Assembly: GCA_000320545.1 (NCBI GenBank)
Contig: ADNK01000828.1
Span: 1-64,000 of the forward strand
Source of the DNA: Bigelowiella natans CCMP2755
Lineage: Eukaryota; Cercozoa; Chlorarachniophyceae
Direction of reading: 5' to 3'
Length of the DNA: 64,000 nucleotides
Part shown: one piece after another, positions 1 through 13,200 of the stretch
Position numbering within the stretch: the first letter of the stretch is position 1
Layout: each line of letters opens with the position of its first letter
Made by a program: the position numbers and the translations under genes
The notes under the pieces: generated by a model
Databases searched by the model: none
Seen by the model: the letters and a program-made list of their open reading frames with translations, nothing else
What the model was told of the DNA's origin: nothing

Positions 1-526
1 GATGATGATGATGATGATGATGGAGATCATTGATTGAGAGTTGATTGAGTTGGATGTACTGCTTTTCAAAGATATATAGATGATGAAGAAAACATAAATC
101 GTGTGCTACAATGACTACTACTACTACTACTACTACTACCGGGAGAGCTTCTCTGAGGGAGTCGCTCGTCAGATGTAGCTGGTGCGGCATGAGCACCTTG
201 GTGCAAAACAACACACAATGTTGGCTAAAGCAATAGGACGATGGAATCTGTCTTTACACAGCAGAGGAAACACATGATCTTTACTCGAAAACGCACAAGC
301 ACAAATCAAACAATTTCTTCAACATTGAGAATCATTACCCAGCAAGGACAATCTCATGCATTCTCCCCCACCCCACCCTCCCAAAAAATAAATCTCCCTG
401 CAATGCTTATGTTGATATGCTACTATACCCTTCCGTCTGGCCCGGTAATCAAGCAGCTGGTTGGAATGCGCTTGGATCCGATTTCCTTCGTTGTCGTCAT
501 CAATCATCAATTGGATGGAGGTTGAT

Positions 527-566
<40 letters not shown>

Positions 567-1022
567 AGAGTGTGTTGGGGGAAGAGGAGAAGAGGAGTTG
601 GGTTGCTGCAGGAATAAGAGCGAGAGAGAGAGGGAGAAAGAGAGAGAGGGGAAATTGCTCTGCTGATAGCACAACCTTTAGGGCTTCATCAGGTGCACAA
701 TGCCGTTTGGCAAATGTTCTGAAAGTTAGCGAAGAAGAAGACGACGAGACATTAACATAAGCTTTTAAGTAGGATCCCTCCCCCGCCCTCTCTCTCTTTC
801 TACTTCGCTTCCACACAGAGAGAGGGGGGGGGAGGGTGGTACAAATTGGGAACCCACATGCAAGAGCACATAATAGCACCAACCACAAACTAGATTCCAC
901 ACGTCATCACGAGAACGATGACATTACTTAAATAGGAGTGGGCAATTCTTCCGGATATTGTCCGGTAGGGTAGCAGAGAGTAAGATCGACACACGAGGTA
1001 CGTTCCCAGCCTTTCAAGGTAA

Positions 1023-1056
<34 letters not shown>

Positions 1057-1508
1057 TAACCATAGTAGGAAAAAGAATCATTGGCTTCCAAACCTGATCT
1101 GGTACATTACAATTTGAACCCCCCCCCCCCCCCTTTATTCATTCAAATAATGAGTGTTCGGTAGAGAATATAACCAGTTGAGCGTAAGCTTCCGCAATCG
1201 GGTTGTCCTCCATCTGAGAATGAATAGAAGTGAATAGAATACCATGCACATCACAAGTACGATTAGAATAAGAACAAGCAAACTGTAAATACAACAACGA
1301 TAGATACACGACAACAACAACAACATGGTATGCTAGCACTTGAGTCATCAAGTGAGAGAAAGAGAGGATTCTCCATAGGTGTATTTACCCCATATTCCGC
1401 CCCCGCAGTTGGCTAAGATATTATATCACCGCACGACACACACGCACACACCCACACAAACACAAAGATATTAGATTCTCGTTTTCCTTTTAAAACTCTC
1501 TCTATATT

Positions 1509-1546
<38 letters not shown>

Positions 1547-1775
1547 TTGAATGTGCGTTGTTGTTTGTTTGTGCGACACGCTCTTATGCTTGCCTTTCCT
1601 GCACGGTTATGGCACTTACTTCGTCCAGATAGAGCACAAATTGGTCAGGGAAAAGCTTCAATAGCTTTAAAGCTAATGGAAGGTATCATGAAGAACACAC
1701 ACACGGATATACACAGAGAGTGGATAGATAACAAGCTTCCTAGAAGTAACGTGTTGCTTCCAGTAGAGAACAAAG

Positions 1776-1822
<47 letters not shown>

Positions 1823-1918
1823 GAGAGGTTTATACGTGTAGTTTGTCTGTGAAATACTATCTAACCTGAAGCAGGATCTGCAACTACCAATGGTGCCCAG
1901 TTCTGCATATTAACAAAA

Positions 1919-1977
<59 letters not shown>

Positions 1978-2813
1978 AGAGAAAAGGTGAGGATAATAAT
2001 AAGTGGTAAGATGTACCCACTACTTTCCAAATGATTAAAAATGATAAGGATGCGGATAATTCTGAGTCGAAGCGTACTCAAAATTAAGCCAGTATTATTT
2101 ACTACTACTAGTCTTTTAGTGCAGTACAACTTGAGTGGTCCTGTTAAAGTACTCCACTTGCCGCTTTAGACTCTCATCCAGCTTACGTGCTTGAGCCTTT
2201 GTAATGATAAGATGATAATGAAGTTCATCAGAGAAAAGGGAGGGGAGAAAGAAGAAGGGGGTTATACAATAACAAACGCACACGGCTAAACAGGAGGATA
2301 TACTGGAATTAAGTTAGTTTTATCAGATTAGAAGATCAGCTGTGGCATCATCGTGAACAACAAGCAACAGCAGCTGCTGTAGCTCTGGACAGCTACTTAC
2401 TTGCTTCCATTGTAACCAGCATGAGTAATGCGGACGCACAGATGTCTTCACGTGTTTGAATAGACCTTCCTCTCTCTTCCCCCGCTCTTGAAGATATTAA
2501 TACAATCATCATCATCATCATCGTCGTCATCATCGTTATAACAATTTTAGTATTGGATCTGACCCGTTTGTACTTCTCCTTGTTCCCTCTCCCCCCCTTC
2601 CTCCTCCTCTTCCTCCTCCTCCTCCTCCTCCTCATTCTCTTTGATCTTCATATTGTCCTTCAGCCTCTTAGCAAGCATCTCCGTGTTCTCTTCTTCGTCC
2701 CCCCCCTCCCTCACGTCATGGTCATCTCTCTTCGAGCATCGTCTCATGGTAGCAGCAGCATGCGCCTCATGCTCGGAAGAAACTACCCAGAATGGCAACG
2801 TTGTACCTATTGG

Positions 2814-2847
<34 letters not shown>

Positions 2848-3255
2848 ATGATGATATGATGATGATGGTGATGAGAAGACAAACAAGGAGGGGAGCGTCA
2901 GCAGTACACTGCATCTATTGTAGCAGCCAACGACTATAATTTGTTGCTTTTTTTTTAGTGTGAAATGTGGATTTGCTGCTGCTGCTGCTGCTGCTGTGGT
3001 GATTCTTCCTTCTTCCTTGTTGTTAATTTGTCTGAGTACCGCTTGCAAGGGCCCCAGCGCACACACTTGTCCTCACCTATAATGATGATGATGATGATGG
3101 TGGTGGTAGTGGCAGTGGTGGTGATGATGGTGGTGCGATGAGATGGTGAAGATACCAGCCGCAATGACCATCTTATGAAAGAGTTTGTTTGATGTTTTGA
3201 AGTACCAATGGATTGTAGCAGCAATAAAGCAGTCGTTTGTTAGTGCCTGAATGTT

Positions 3256-3289
<34 letters not shown>

Positions 3290-3492
3290 AAGTTAGGAAT
3301 TATCTAACACTGGCTGCTGCTACTTTACCACCCTTCTCCCCTCCTCCTCCTCCTCCTCCTCCTCCTTCTCCTTCTATTACTGCTGCTACTACTACTATAA
3401 TTACATTTCTGTGCGTGCAATGTACTGAGTGCTGATGCAAGTGCAACAGCTAGCACCGTTTTCCCTCCTGATGGTGGCGTCTGAAGTGGCGA

Positions 3493-3529
<37 letters not shown>

Positions 3530-3918
3530 AGTCGTCGTCATCGTCATCACCGTGAGTTGTTAAAATATGTGTATTATGTGAGATATATCAATCAACAAGC
3601 ACGAGGAGGAGGCAAAGAAAAAGGTGATGGCGTTGGTGATAGTAGTAGATGTATTATTATTATTATTGGTAATAGTAGTAGTAGTAGTAGTAGTAGTAGT
3701 AGAGGTATAAATACTTTGTAGCAAAGCAGCAGTGGCTCGTCTTGAATGATAGCCTTCGCAGCTAACTCTACAACCTTTGATGATAGAGGAGGAGGAGGAG
3801 GAGGAGGAGGAGGAGGAGGAGGGCAAAGATATAACAACATGACAATAATAATAAGAATTAGAAATCATCTCCCACAGATATTTGACCGTCTGTGTATGCA
3901 GCAGCAGATGCCACATGC

Positions 3919-3957
<39 letters not shown>

Positions 3958-5888
3958 GGTGAATGCAGGGGGAGGGGTTTGTGCCTCCTGTTGCTCTTCA
4001 TAAGGTTTCAGCGTCGTTGCCCTTTCAATCCTCTGAAACGTCGAGGAATGGAGGAAGATAGGATATGACTCGAATAGTGTCGGATACCTAGTAGCAAGCA
4101 TAAAAATGACCATCACGACGTTGCTGTGTACTACTTAAATGCTGATAGCAGTAGGCACTCAATGCATTTAGGTGCGTGAATCCTTAGACTGCAGCGAGGC
4201 GGAGCATTGCATTCAAAGAATCAACAGCAGAATATTAGGAAAACAACAACAACAACTCTTTGTGCTTTCATCACGATGAAGCACACGGAATAGAGCTTTC
4301 TCTGAATACATACTACTACTATCGTCGTTGCTATTATTGCTGTTGTCATCATCCCTCTTTCTCTTCTTTAAAAATGGACGTATATTTAGGGCATAGTGCT
4401 ATATAATTCTATGCTCTGCCACGATGTTGATCTTACATTTGTCCATCCATTCTGTACTGGATGTGGGCCTTAAGAGCATGCAATACCTAGACAACAGCAA
4501 AGTGATGCGTCTACTCAATGAAGAAGAAAGGCCATCATCGTTTCGAATATATCGTATACATGGTGCTATGCTCAAGAGTGGTTTTCAAAGCAGCAGTTTC
4601 TATTCATTTACCATGGATGCGTGCCCCTGACACCGGCTGCCAACGGTGGATCTAACAGTGATTCAACACAAAAGGAGATGGGGAAGGAAAGAAGCAGCAG
4701 CAGCAGCAGCAACAGTACCAGCAACAAAACATAAAATATCCTCGAAATTCGTCATCATCTCTTGAGTTATACAGTGATCATAACACTATTACTACTACTA
4801 CTACTACTACTACTACTACCTGTGCGCTTGAAGTGCTCTTTGCAAGGACAAGCATGCATCTAGTAGCACCTGCCGACACACAAAAACGGCAAGTAAGGAG
4901 CCAACCTGCTCGCGGGGAGGACATTCTTTGCAAAGAAGAACGATAATGGCAACAGAAACAACAACATAGAGAAAGAAGAGCGTGAATCTTGTCCTTCCCT
5001 GCACGTCACTACTCTCTCGTATTGTTTTCGATAGTAGTAGAAGTAATAATAAGAGCACCTTGTCCTCGATTTCCTCCTCTCTCCCTTCTTTGATAGAAGG
5101 TGGAACATCGACACCTCCTTCCAACAACTCTTCAACAGTAACCCCCTCTCTCAATACCTGATTCATGGGGATGGGTAAAGCACCGAGGAGGACGAGGAGG
5201 CGGAGGGGAAGTAGCAGCAGCAGCAAGCAGCAGCAAGAAGATGATATTATGATGATTGAAATCAATCGTGGAGGAGGGAGAGCAATGGATGGCTGTGTGC
5301 GTGTATATGTGCGTGCATCGTGTATGCAATGAAGAAGGAAAGCAACACACACAAAAACACATATAGACACACGATTGAAAGACAGAGTAAAGAAAGAGGC
5401 CATTACCCCTTCCCGCATAAGAATCCTTATCCCCCAAATCATCATTGCCGTCAACGATGACGATGGAAAGTAGTACTCACCTCCTAGTTTGTTGTGTTGT
5501 GTATGTCTCCTATCACTTTGGCAGGTAAATATTACACACAACAACTATAATATCCCACCCAGACTACCGCCCCCCCCCCCCCCCCCCCTCTCCCTCGGTC
5601 TCATGATGATATTATACCTTTTGATAAAATTCACAAGTCATTCACATTATAATATACCACCAGATATTTCAAACGCCCTGCGCTTATCGCCCCTACTCAT
5701 ACTACCACTGCTATTACTAGTGTCACCATATTCTTCCAAAATCATATTACTTCCAACCACCTGCTCTATAGGCCATGCACTTGTCATCAACTTGCATCTT
5801 GGAGAAATCATCGGCGCTGTGCTTTCGATCCAGCTTTTCAGCAGAGACCAAATGAAGAAATGTAAATCAACACGTACACGCACACTCA

Positions 5889-5968
<80 letters not shown>

Positions 5969-6139
5969 GTATAGAAATACAAGATCTCGCCTTACCTCTA
6001 ACTTGGCGGCTTTTTGCACCTTCAATGACAACGTGGAATACAATCAATCAATGTGTGGATTATGTTACTATGTATATAGTCTTACATATACTTGATGATA
6101 CAGAATGCATCGTTAGTATTGGTTGCAAATGTTGTCAGT

Positions 6140-6176
<37 letters not shown>

Positions 6177-7140
6177 GTATATATCGTTGACGTCGTTTAA
6201 ATCTTACTACTCCAAGGTTGTTGTTGTTGTTGTTGTTGTTGTCATTACTTTGTGAGCATCTACTTTCTGTGCCTTCTTTGAACCCTAAAAACACGCGCGT
6301 CCATGTGGTAAGTAAGGAACGTAGATGATACACAAACAGCTCCAAGGAACCCCCCCTCCTGACCCTCTGCTAATACTAACAAACATCGTGTGTGTGTGCG
6401 TGTGTGTCTGTGCTGGGCTTGCAATATTACTGGTTTGGGTTGTTTCTTCTTTTTCTTGCCTTGAGGCGGAGAGTTTAATGCTAATTGTGAGGATGTAGCT
6501 GCTGCTGACACTGCTATATCACTAGATTGCGGGGAGATCTCAGAAAGAAGCCCCGGTGGAGGAGGTCCAAATAAGATGTTAAAACTGTTATTTACACATT
6601 TAATACATTCAATATGTTATGAAACGATCTACATCAGCACTACACAAAGGGTGCTGCGTTGATAGTTGAGTGCTCAAACCTCATACGAAGCTCTTCGGAG
6701 CTTTCCCGTATGACCCTTTCAAGCCAGTTGTAGCCGTCGTCGTCTACCTTGCTTGTGCCGTTTGGATCATGACCATCATTCTGGTTTTGGATCTTACTGC
6801 CTTCGCTTTTCTTCATCGCCAACTTTGCTCTTGCCCTTCCTTTCTGGAGCTCTCCTTGCCGACGGCTGTCACGTAGTAATTCATACGCTCGATCTCGTCC
6901 TAAATTTTATCACCAACACATACATGTTGTCAGGAGTACACCGAAGGAGGAATGGGGCGGCGGCGGGGGGGGGGAGGGGGGGGGGAAGAAGGAGCACCGA
7001 AGCGGGAGAGCATGGATGGAACAGGATCCAAAGATACACGGCCCAGCTCTTCCACTTGGCTGATGGCGATCACGGGTCATTTTAATATTTATAATGATGG
7101 ATGATGGAATACATAGTATTTATCACAACGACTCACACAT

Positions 7141-7172
<32 letters not shown>

Positions 7173-8213
7173 TAGTAGCAGCGCAATCAGATACCACGAC
7201 ACTACGGTTTTCTTGCATTGGGTGTTGGTCCAACAAAGATAGGTCGCCGAGGCAACAGCAAACAACAAGCTAGGTGTTTCTTACTTCCACTCGCTCTTCG
7301 TCATGGTGCGGGACGTTGCCTGTAAACAAGCACAAAGGAGTTGACAAATGACAAGTAATTACATTGAAAAGGGGAAAGTAATGAATAAAAAACAACAATT
7401 AATAACAAGCGGCCTGTCGTTACATAGAAATGACGCAAGCATCTGCATTGATTTTGTGCCTATGTTGCAGTACCTGGATCGCCTTTTTGTTTTCATTTAT
7501 CTCGTCTCTGAGATCCTGTTCCGATTGTTCCTCATTTGCTGCTGCTGCTTTTGTTGCACCGACATTATCATCAGTGCCATCCTGGTCATCATTCTCGTTG
7601 GGAGGGGGCTGTTCCTTTCTTCTTCTCCTGAGGCCACCTCCTCGCAAGCCGGTTGATGAGGACGACGTGGACATAGAAGACGAGTTCCAGGCTCCTCGGC
7701 GCTGTTTATATATTACATTCAGAGCTTTCACTTATTCGATCCCGAGATTCGAACAAGTCCAACAACAATAGAAGGAGATAAGAAGAAGAAGAAGAAGAAG
7801 AAGCAGGGAGAAGAAGCAGGGAGAAGAACTAGGAGATACCCGGAATCGCCGACGAAGCTCATCAGAGCTACGACTACTACTACTCGGATCTGACAATACC
7901 AACAAGCTCTGGAACAGTGGCAGGCCGCTGTGTTCCGAGTTCACTCCCCTAGGAAGATAGCGTGGTTAACGACGACGACGACGCACAACGAAGAATATAT
8001 TTGTGCCTCATGCATATGCACTCTGCTAAGCCTAAGAAAAAGAAGAAGAAGAAGGAGGAGGAGGAGAAGAAGAAGACTCTACCGGCTCAGGAGGCGGCAC
8101 TTGTTTCCACTACATCGCCCTCCCCTTTCCTCCAAAAGTAACGATAGCGGCAGCAGGCACAGTGTCAGGCAGGCCAGCGCAGCGCGGCCACAGGGGCGCG
8201 TACGCGAGGCCAT
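1..8213 (-). CDS. Very exon-dense gene of unknown family with helicase/NTPase-like motifs; 3' part lies beyond the window
   Basis: I do not recognise the family. Phase-consistent exons run 8083-8213, 7840-7948, 7474-7701, 7285-7319, 6998-7059, 6644-6899, 6431-6584, 6249-6284, 5996-6019, 5761-5833, 5407-5483, 5059-5157, 4820-4905, 4612-4651, 4437-4486; then 3715-3774 and 3040-3076; then 2401-2484, 2131-2196, 1866-1902, 1620-1672, 1389-1412, 1175-1213, 928-1010, 676-718, 429-470, 140-196. Phases do not join between 4437 and 3774 or between 3040 and 2484, so exons are missing there. The start MASRTRPCGRAALACL plus a Leu-rich stretch resembles a signal peptide. It is followed by Arg/Ser-rich, acidic and Lys-rich segments. 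The 2484-676 exons read through LYLDEPTAG and, about 30 residues on, SILLSATLP, which match the Walker B/motif II and motif III style of P-loop helicase-like ATPases. I saw no convincing Walker A. An in-frame TAG at 6640 would end the protein early, but a GT two bases into that Val codon, with an acceptor at 6585, continues it as NAAPFV-FNILFGPPPPG. Two genes rather than one remains possible. Confidence 0.6.
533..563. repeat. (TG)n microsatellite
   Basis: TG dinucleotide run in an intron of the minus-strand gene at 1-8213. Confidence 0.9.
1775..1974. repeat. (GA)n runs flanking an exon
   Basis: GA runs at about 1775-1828 and, after a CA run, about 1936-1974, on either side of the small exon 1866-1902. 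Confidence 0.9.
3657..3954. repeat. Cluster of TAG, GGA and GT runs around an exon
   Basis: TAG run at 3674-3702, GGA run at 3786-3821 and GT run at 3919-3954, with the exon 3715-3774 between the first two. Confidence 0.9.
5886..6241. repeat. CT, CA, TA and TTG microsatellite cluster
   Basis: Four runs (5886-5908, 5909-5927, 5930-5963 and 6139-6166, 6217-6241) surround the 24-base exon 5996-6019. Confidence 0.9.
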
Positions 8214-8535
8214 GAGTTGTTTCCCTTCCCAAGTAGCGATGGCGGTTGATCGATCTCCCTCCCCCTTCCGATAAGTAGCCAATCCAGCCCAGGGGCGGGT
8301 CACCACAACTCAGCGATATAGCGAGGCCTTCAGCACATATTTAGACTTCGTATGTCCCGAAAATCACCAAGGATTATGTCCTGCGACATGACTCTGTGGC
8401 TTACTCGCTGTAAGTTTGAGCGGTATCCCTGGGTAGCATCATATTCGATTAAGACATAAGTTATTCTTACTAGCTACTGCTGCTGCCTCTGAGAGCGGCT
8501 TCCTCAAAACCCATATCATCGTCATCATCATCATC
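8214..8535. promoter_or_regulatory. Divergent spacer between the 8213 (-) and 8536 (+) gene starts
   Basis: A spacer of 322 bases separates two head-to-head start codons, so it should hold both promoters. No TATA-like box or other motif stood out. A short ATC/CAT run lies just before the plus-strand ATG. Confidence 0.4.
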
Positions 8536-9499
8536 ATGATCGTGTACGCTCTCTTCGTCGCTTGGAACGTGCTTGCTGGGCTTGTGATACGTTGGTTCGG
8601 AGGAGGGTTCCTCTCCACCCTCCTTGGGTGCCTAGGGAGCTCGGCGTGGATGTTTGACATGCTCTACCTCCTCGAGTTTCATGTGAGAGCTTACTACAGC
8701 CTCAAGCGCTTTCACGAGAAGGGTCCAATGCCTTTGACAGAATGGCATGAGATTGCGCAAATAGCAGCCCCTATGGACATCGATATATTCGGTCATATGA
8801 ACAACGCCCGCTACAATCGAAGGGCGGAGTACTCGAGGTGGTGGAGTTAAAACCATGGCGTGAAAAAAGATATTTCATTTTTCGTCTGCATTAAAAACTC
8901 AAGCACTTTCTTCCTATCTGACCCATCGTGCATCTAACACGCTCAGAATAAGTTACTTCATTGAATGCGGTCTGCGAAGAGCGTCGAATGGGCTTGGAAT
9001 TCGTGGGGGCATCCTTAAAAGCATGGCGATGCGGTTTCGTCGGCAGATCAACCCCTTTCAGACTTTTAGTATCCGTATAAAATTGATAGGGTGGAAGGGG
9101 AAGGAGTTGTATTTTCAGCAAAGAATGGTGACAAAGGATGCCCGAGGGGAGGAGTTCGTCAACGCCTTCTCCGTCTCGATCTATAAGATTCCCAGGAAAA
9201 GTAAGTACAACGCCATCGATATGATTAAGGTTATAGACCCGGCCTTCGCGAAGACAGTTGGAACAGATTCTTTCTTATCAGATGATCCTAACGACGATTT
9301 GAAAATGGAGGATAACTCCGAATCAAAGAGTATCTCATCTGCAGCTGCAGCACAACCTCTATCATCACAATCCAGTAACGGCCAGCAAGAGTCGACTGAG
9401 CGGCAAAAGAAAATCAGTGTTTCGGATCTAGTTCGTGCATACAATCGATTCGAGGAACTATCCAGCACCTATCTTAATCCTAATAGACTTCGCAATTAA
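8536..9499 (+). CDS. THEM6-like membrane-anchored hotdog-fold thioesterase
   Basis: Two exons, 8536-8837 and 8947-9499, join in phase at an Arg codon to give 284 residues. Residues 1-55 are hydrophobic, with a likely membrane anchor as in THEM6 proteins, and the hotdog domain follows. The stretch DIDIFGHMNNARY is the conserved 4-HBT/THEM6 signature (Asp followed by the His-x-Asn-Asn loop). The second exon starts ISYFIECGLRRA and continues through IGWKGKELYFQQRM and the strand bearing NAFSVSIYKIP, in the order expected for the fold. The C-terminal 100 residues are Ser/Gln-rich and look disordered. Members of the family are acyl-thioesterase-like and mostly uncharacterised, so activity on acyl-CoA is inference. 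The gene pairs head-to-head with the 8213 gene and converges on exportin-2. Confidence 0.85.
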
Positions 9500-10279
9500 T
9501 ATAGCGAGTCGGTTTGCAGATGTAATAGCTGTGTACTCATGCTCGATAATGAGACTGTAATGCCAACAGAGCTAATATAGTAATCAGAACGCAACGTCAA
9601 AGTTTGCACATGAGCGACAGCATATTCTTAAAAAATACTTATGCATGTAGGCTACAATCGAGAAAGGTGATATAATCGTGTGCGGCAAAAATCTTAGCGA
9701 GCACGCCTGTAGTTTATCGCGATTCAACATATCCCACCGCTGTGCCTGGCAGCTTTAAGTTAAAGAGACGGCATACATGATATCTTATACAAATAGACAC
9801 AAAATGAGCGCTGTAGCCGCTGTTTTGCACAGCTACATTAGGATGACTATTGAAAATATATATTTAATCACTTCATTACATCCGTCTCACATAATAAGCG
9901 CAAGTCATATGTGTAACTCATGTTACACGTTTCACTCACTGCAGGGTAGGCGTGAAGAAGCTTATTATTTAACACATAGCGATTATTACAAATGTATATC
10001 AGCCGATGTGAACGTATACAGCTGAGGAACATTTGCAATAGGCATCTGTAGATTTGCGAGAATCTATAAACGCATAGCTGATGATACATCTAGATGTAAG
10101 TAGCTTTAATGCTAAATACGCTGCTCTTCATTTTGCTATTCCTATTTTTTAAGTCTCTCAAGCGTCTTGTTCGATCAAGGCTATAAAGTGAATTCAGCTA
10201 TGGTGTTTTGTTTTTCTAATATTCATATACGGTATTTTTATGCATGATTACAATGCAATGCATAGCTCACTAACCATTA
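9500..10279. other. Convergent 3' spacer
   Basis: AT-rich spacer between the 3' ends of the thioesterase (+) and exportin-2 (-) genes. I see no gene; the two short ORFs here lack coding character. Several ACATGT/CATATG-like short palindromes occur. Confidence 0.6.
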
Positions 10280-13200
10280 TTAAATGACTTGAACTCCAAC
10301 CTTGGCACACAGTTCTCTAAACTTGCTCAGCTTGTCCTCCGGAACAAGGGACCGCAGGGCTGATGAAAGATACCCCTTACGCTGATCTGAAAGCTGAGAT
10401 AAGGACCTCGCAATGTAGCCTTCAACGCCAGGGACATCCTCAAAAGGATCATGTATTCGATCCCTTGAGTGCGCTAGCCGAGTACCTCGAACGCCTCTAT
10501 CGCCCTCGTCTTCGAGCACGGACAGATAATTGTCCTTTTCCGCGGGCTCCGCCGATGCCGAAAGCAGAGTTTCAATGAGCGCTTTGAACATGTTTTCGGG
10601 AAGGCCTGGTATGTCCCATATGGTCCCATCCTCCACTATCATTCGCGTGGTTGCAATAAGTGCTGCCTTACGGCGAATGCGTGACTTGATCTTAGGGAGG
10701 AATTCCGTCCAGAAACGAGCTTGGATTCGACCAAGAGTCTCAGCATCAAGTTTGGATTTTAAGACTGTGATTCCATGCTTCCCGACCAACACACTCAGCA
10801 GATTCATCACCGGGCCGAATCGGCGTATCGAGAGCGGCACCGTGTTCGAGCGGCCGAGCTTCTTCACGCATGGCGCAAGAATTCTCTCTAAGACCGGAGC
10901 CAGCAGTTGCGCGTCGAGGGTCTCCACGAGCCCAACGAGGACCTTCATCCCCGACTGCTCTGTCCTTCTGCTTTGCATCAGAAGCTCAGCAACACGTATG
11001 ATTTGGTCAACCACATTGCCCTGAGTTGCTAGAAGCTGCGCACATCCCTTCTTCAGGTAGGCCTGCAGCAATCGTACTAGTCCCGGCACATTGCCGGCCA
11101 TCTGCCAATTACAAGGGGCGAGAATGGGCTGAAAGAGCGAAAGATATGTAGGACTGATATCTCCTGGAGTGGCCTCCAGAAGCATGGCTATCACTTGGAA
11201 CACGTACGGCATCAAGTCCTCAAGCTGCGATTGCAGAATCTCTTGGAAAAACGGAAACAGGGCGGCTTCTAGCTCTGCCACGACTGCGAGCAGTTTTCCT
11301 GTTGCCGCCGTATCTATCCCCCCCTCACCTGGTTGTGGAATTGAACGCCCCTCCGCCATTGCCGTTGAGAGCTGCACGCGCACGACAATGGCCAACGTCT
11401 CGAAGAGGTCATGAGTGAAAGTCGTATCTGCGCATTTATTCGGCTCGACAGTGAGGCGTTTGACCATGGTTGTAATCCCAACCATCACTTGCGGGAGGAG
11501 CGGTTGGATGCTCTTAGGAGGGGAGAACCCAAGCATGTCCATCAACGCGCTCATCGCGTACTTGTTGTAAGGCCATAGGTTGTGCAGGTAGCTCTCCGAG
11601 GTAATGATTTGCAATAAGGGATCGAAGGTTTGAACAAGCACGCTGTGTACTGCTTCTGGGGAAAGCTGCCTGCGGAACTTGTCGCCAATGGGAGTCATCG
11701 TCACAAACCGCTGGAGAATCGCTGCCGTGTAGGAATGGACGACGTAGGAACTCGATTTGAGCAGCTTTGTAAGGGAGGGGGTGATGGCGAGTACGTCCTC
11801 CTGCGACAACTGCAACCTGAAGACCATGAGCGCCTTGAGAAGTAGTGCTATGAGCTCCGGTTGTGTCTTTGGCCCTACCGTGGCGAGAGATGCGAACACT
11901 TGGTCTTGTAAGAACTTGGCAATGTTTACCTTTGTGTTGAGGGTTGTCGCTCCGTATTGTCGGATGGTGCCCTTGATAGATACAGCAAGGAAGAGACTCA
12001 GCGCAGTGTACTTAGCTTGCCACCTGTCGTTGTCCTGTTCAGGGTCATACTGATCCATCAGTCGCTCGATGTGCCGCATACACAGTGATGTCACTTCGTC
12101 CTCAAACTGGACTAGGAGCCTGCGGATCAGATCAGTTGCGGATTTTGACCGAGTGCTTGTCTGGGAACCGTCAATGTTGTCCTTGACGTAGAGATAGGGA
12201 CTATCTGCAAAGCTCTCGCGATCTGCGTGGCGCATCATGAGGTTGGGGATGCAAATCCGCTCGACAATTGCTGCAATAGCCCCGTCCCCCTCGAAGAGGT
12301 TGCGATTCCAAGGCTGCCCTGACACTGTAGTCAAATAGCCAATGGCGTTGGTTACGAGGCGGTCATATGTCACATCCTCTCCGTGAGCGATTGCAATAGT
12401 CCATACGTCCCTTGTTAGTTGCGACAGGAAAGGCTTGTACTGGTCCTCATGCTTACCAACAAACAGGGAGAGGGCTTCTACAACGTTTGTGTGCAGTTCC
12501 AGGAGCTGCCGGTCGCTCTCCGAATCTATTCCCAGATCAAACTGCCCACCGTCCGTACTTTTCGAGGTAGAAGCGCCTCGGATGAGCAGCAACTTGTGAT
12601 ACATCGTCATCCACTTCGCTATCGTGTCCTCGAAGAAGGCCGGGAGCACGGTAGAGCAGAACGTAACATGTATGCGAGTCACGAATCGAAGCACCTTGTA
12701 GATATAAGCTTTCCGGTCGTCCTGTGCGGTGCCAAGTTGTTGTTGTTGTCCCTGCTCCGCATCAGCTACTACCATGTCGGTAAGGGCTGTAAAGACTTCC
12801 AGTATGGGCTGCTGTAGCGTCTCCAACGAAAAGCGCAGCTGTTCAATTTCTCTTGTTGATACTTCGGGGTCGCGGAATCGTTCCAGAACCGAATCAGCTG
12901 CTTCAACAAGCCCGGCCATCGCTTGGAAGTTCTTGGCCCCCAAATTGGCCGCAAGACGATCTCTTATCTCCGGCAGCAACGACAGCCATTTTTGCGGGAA
13001 ATCGTGCATCGCGATCGCCTAGTAACAATAGCATAGAGAAATCAAGAACACGCAACACATATATCATCCACGTACTTAAAATAATAACCCGGCAACCCAT
13101 ATGGTGTGAATTATCATTGCGATTCCCAAGCTATAAATTTGTCGTTTCGCTTTTCTTTTTTTCATGGTGGAACAATTAACTACTGAAAATCGTAAGGAAT

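Noticed and set aside
4816-5544. A long minus-strand frame of 242 codons that looks like a multi-pass membrane protein
   Set aside because: It is three true exons (5407-5483, 5059-5157, 4820-4905) with in-frame introns between. The Leu/Ile-rich parts are translated CTC/TAC repeats.
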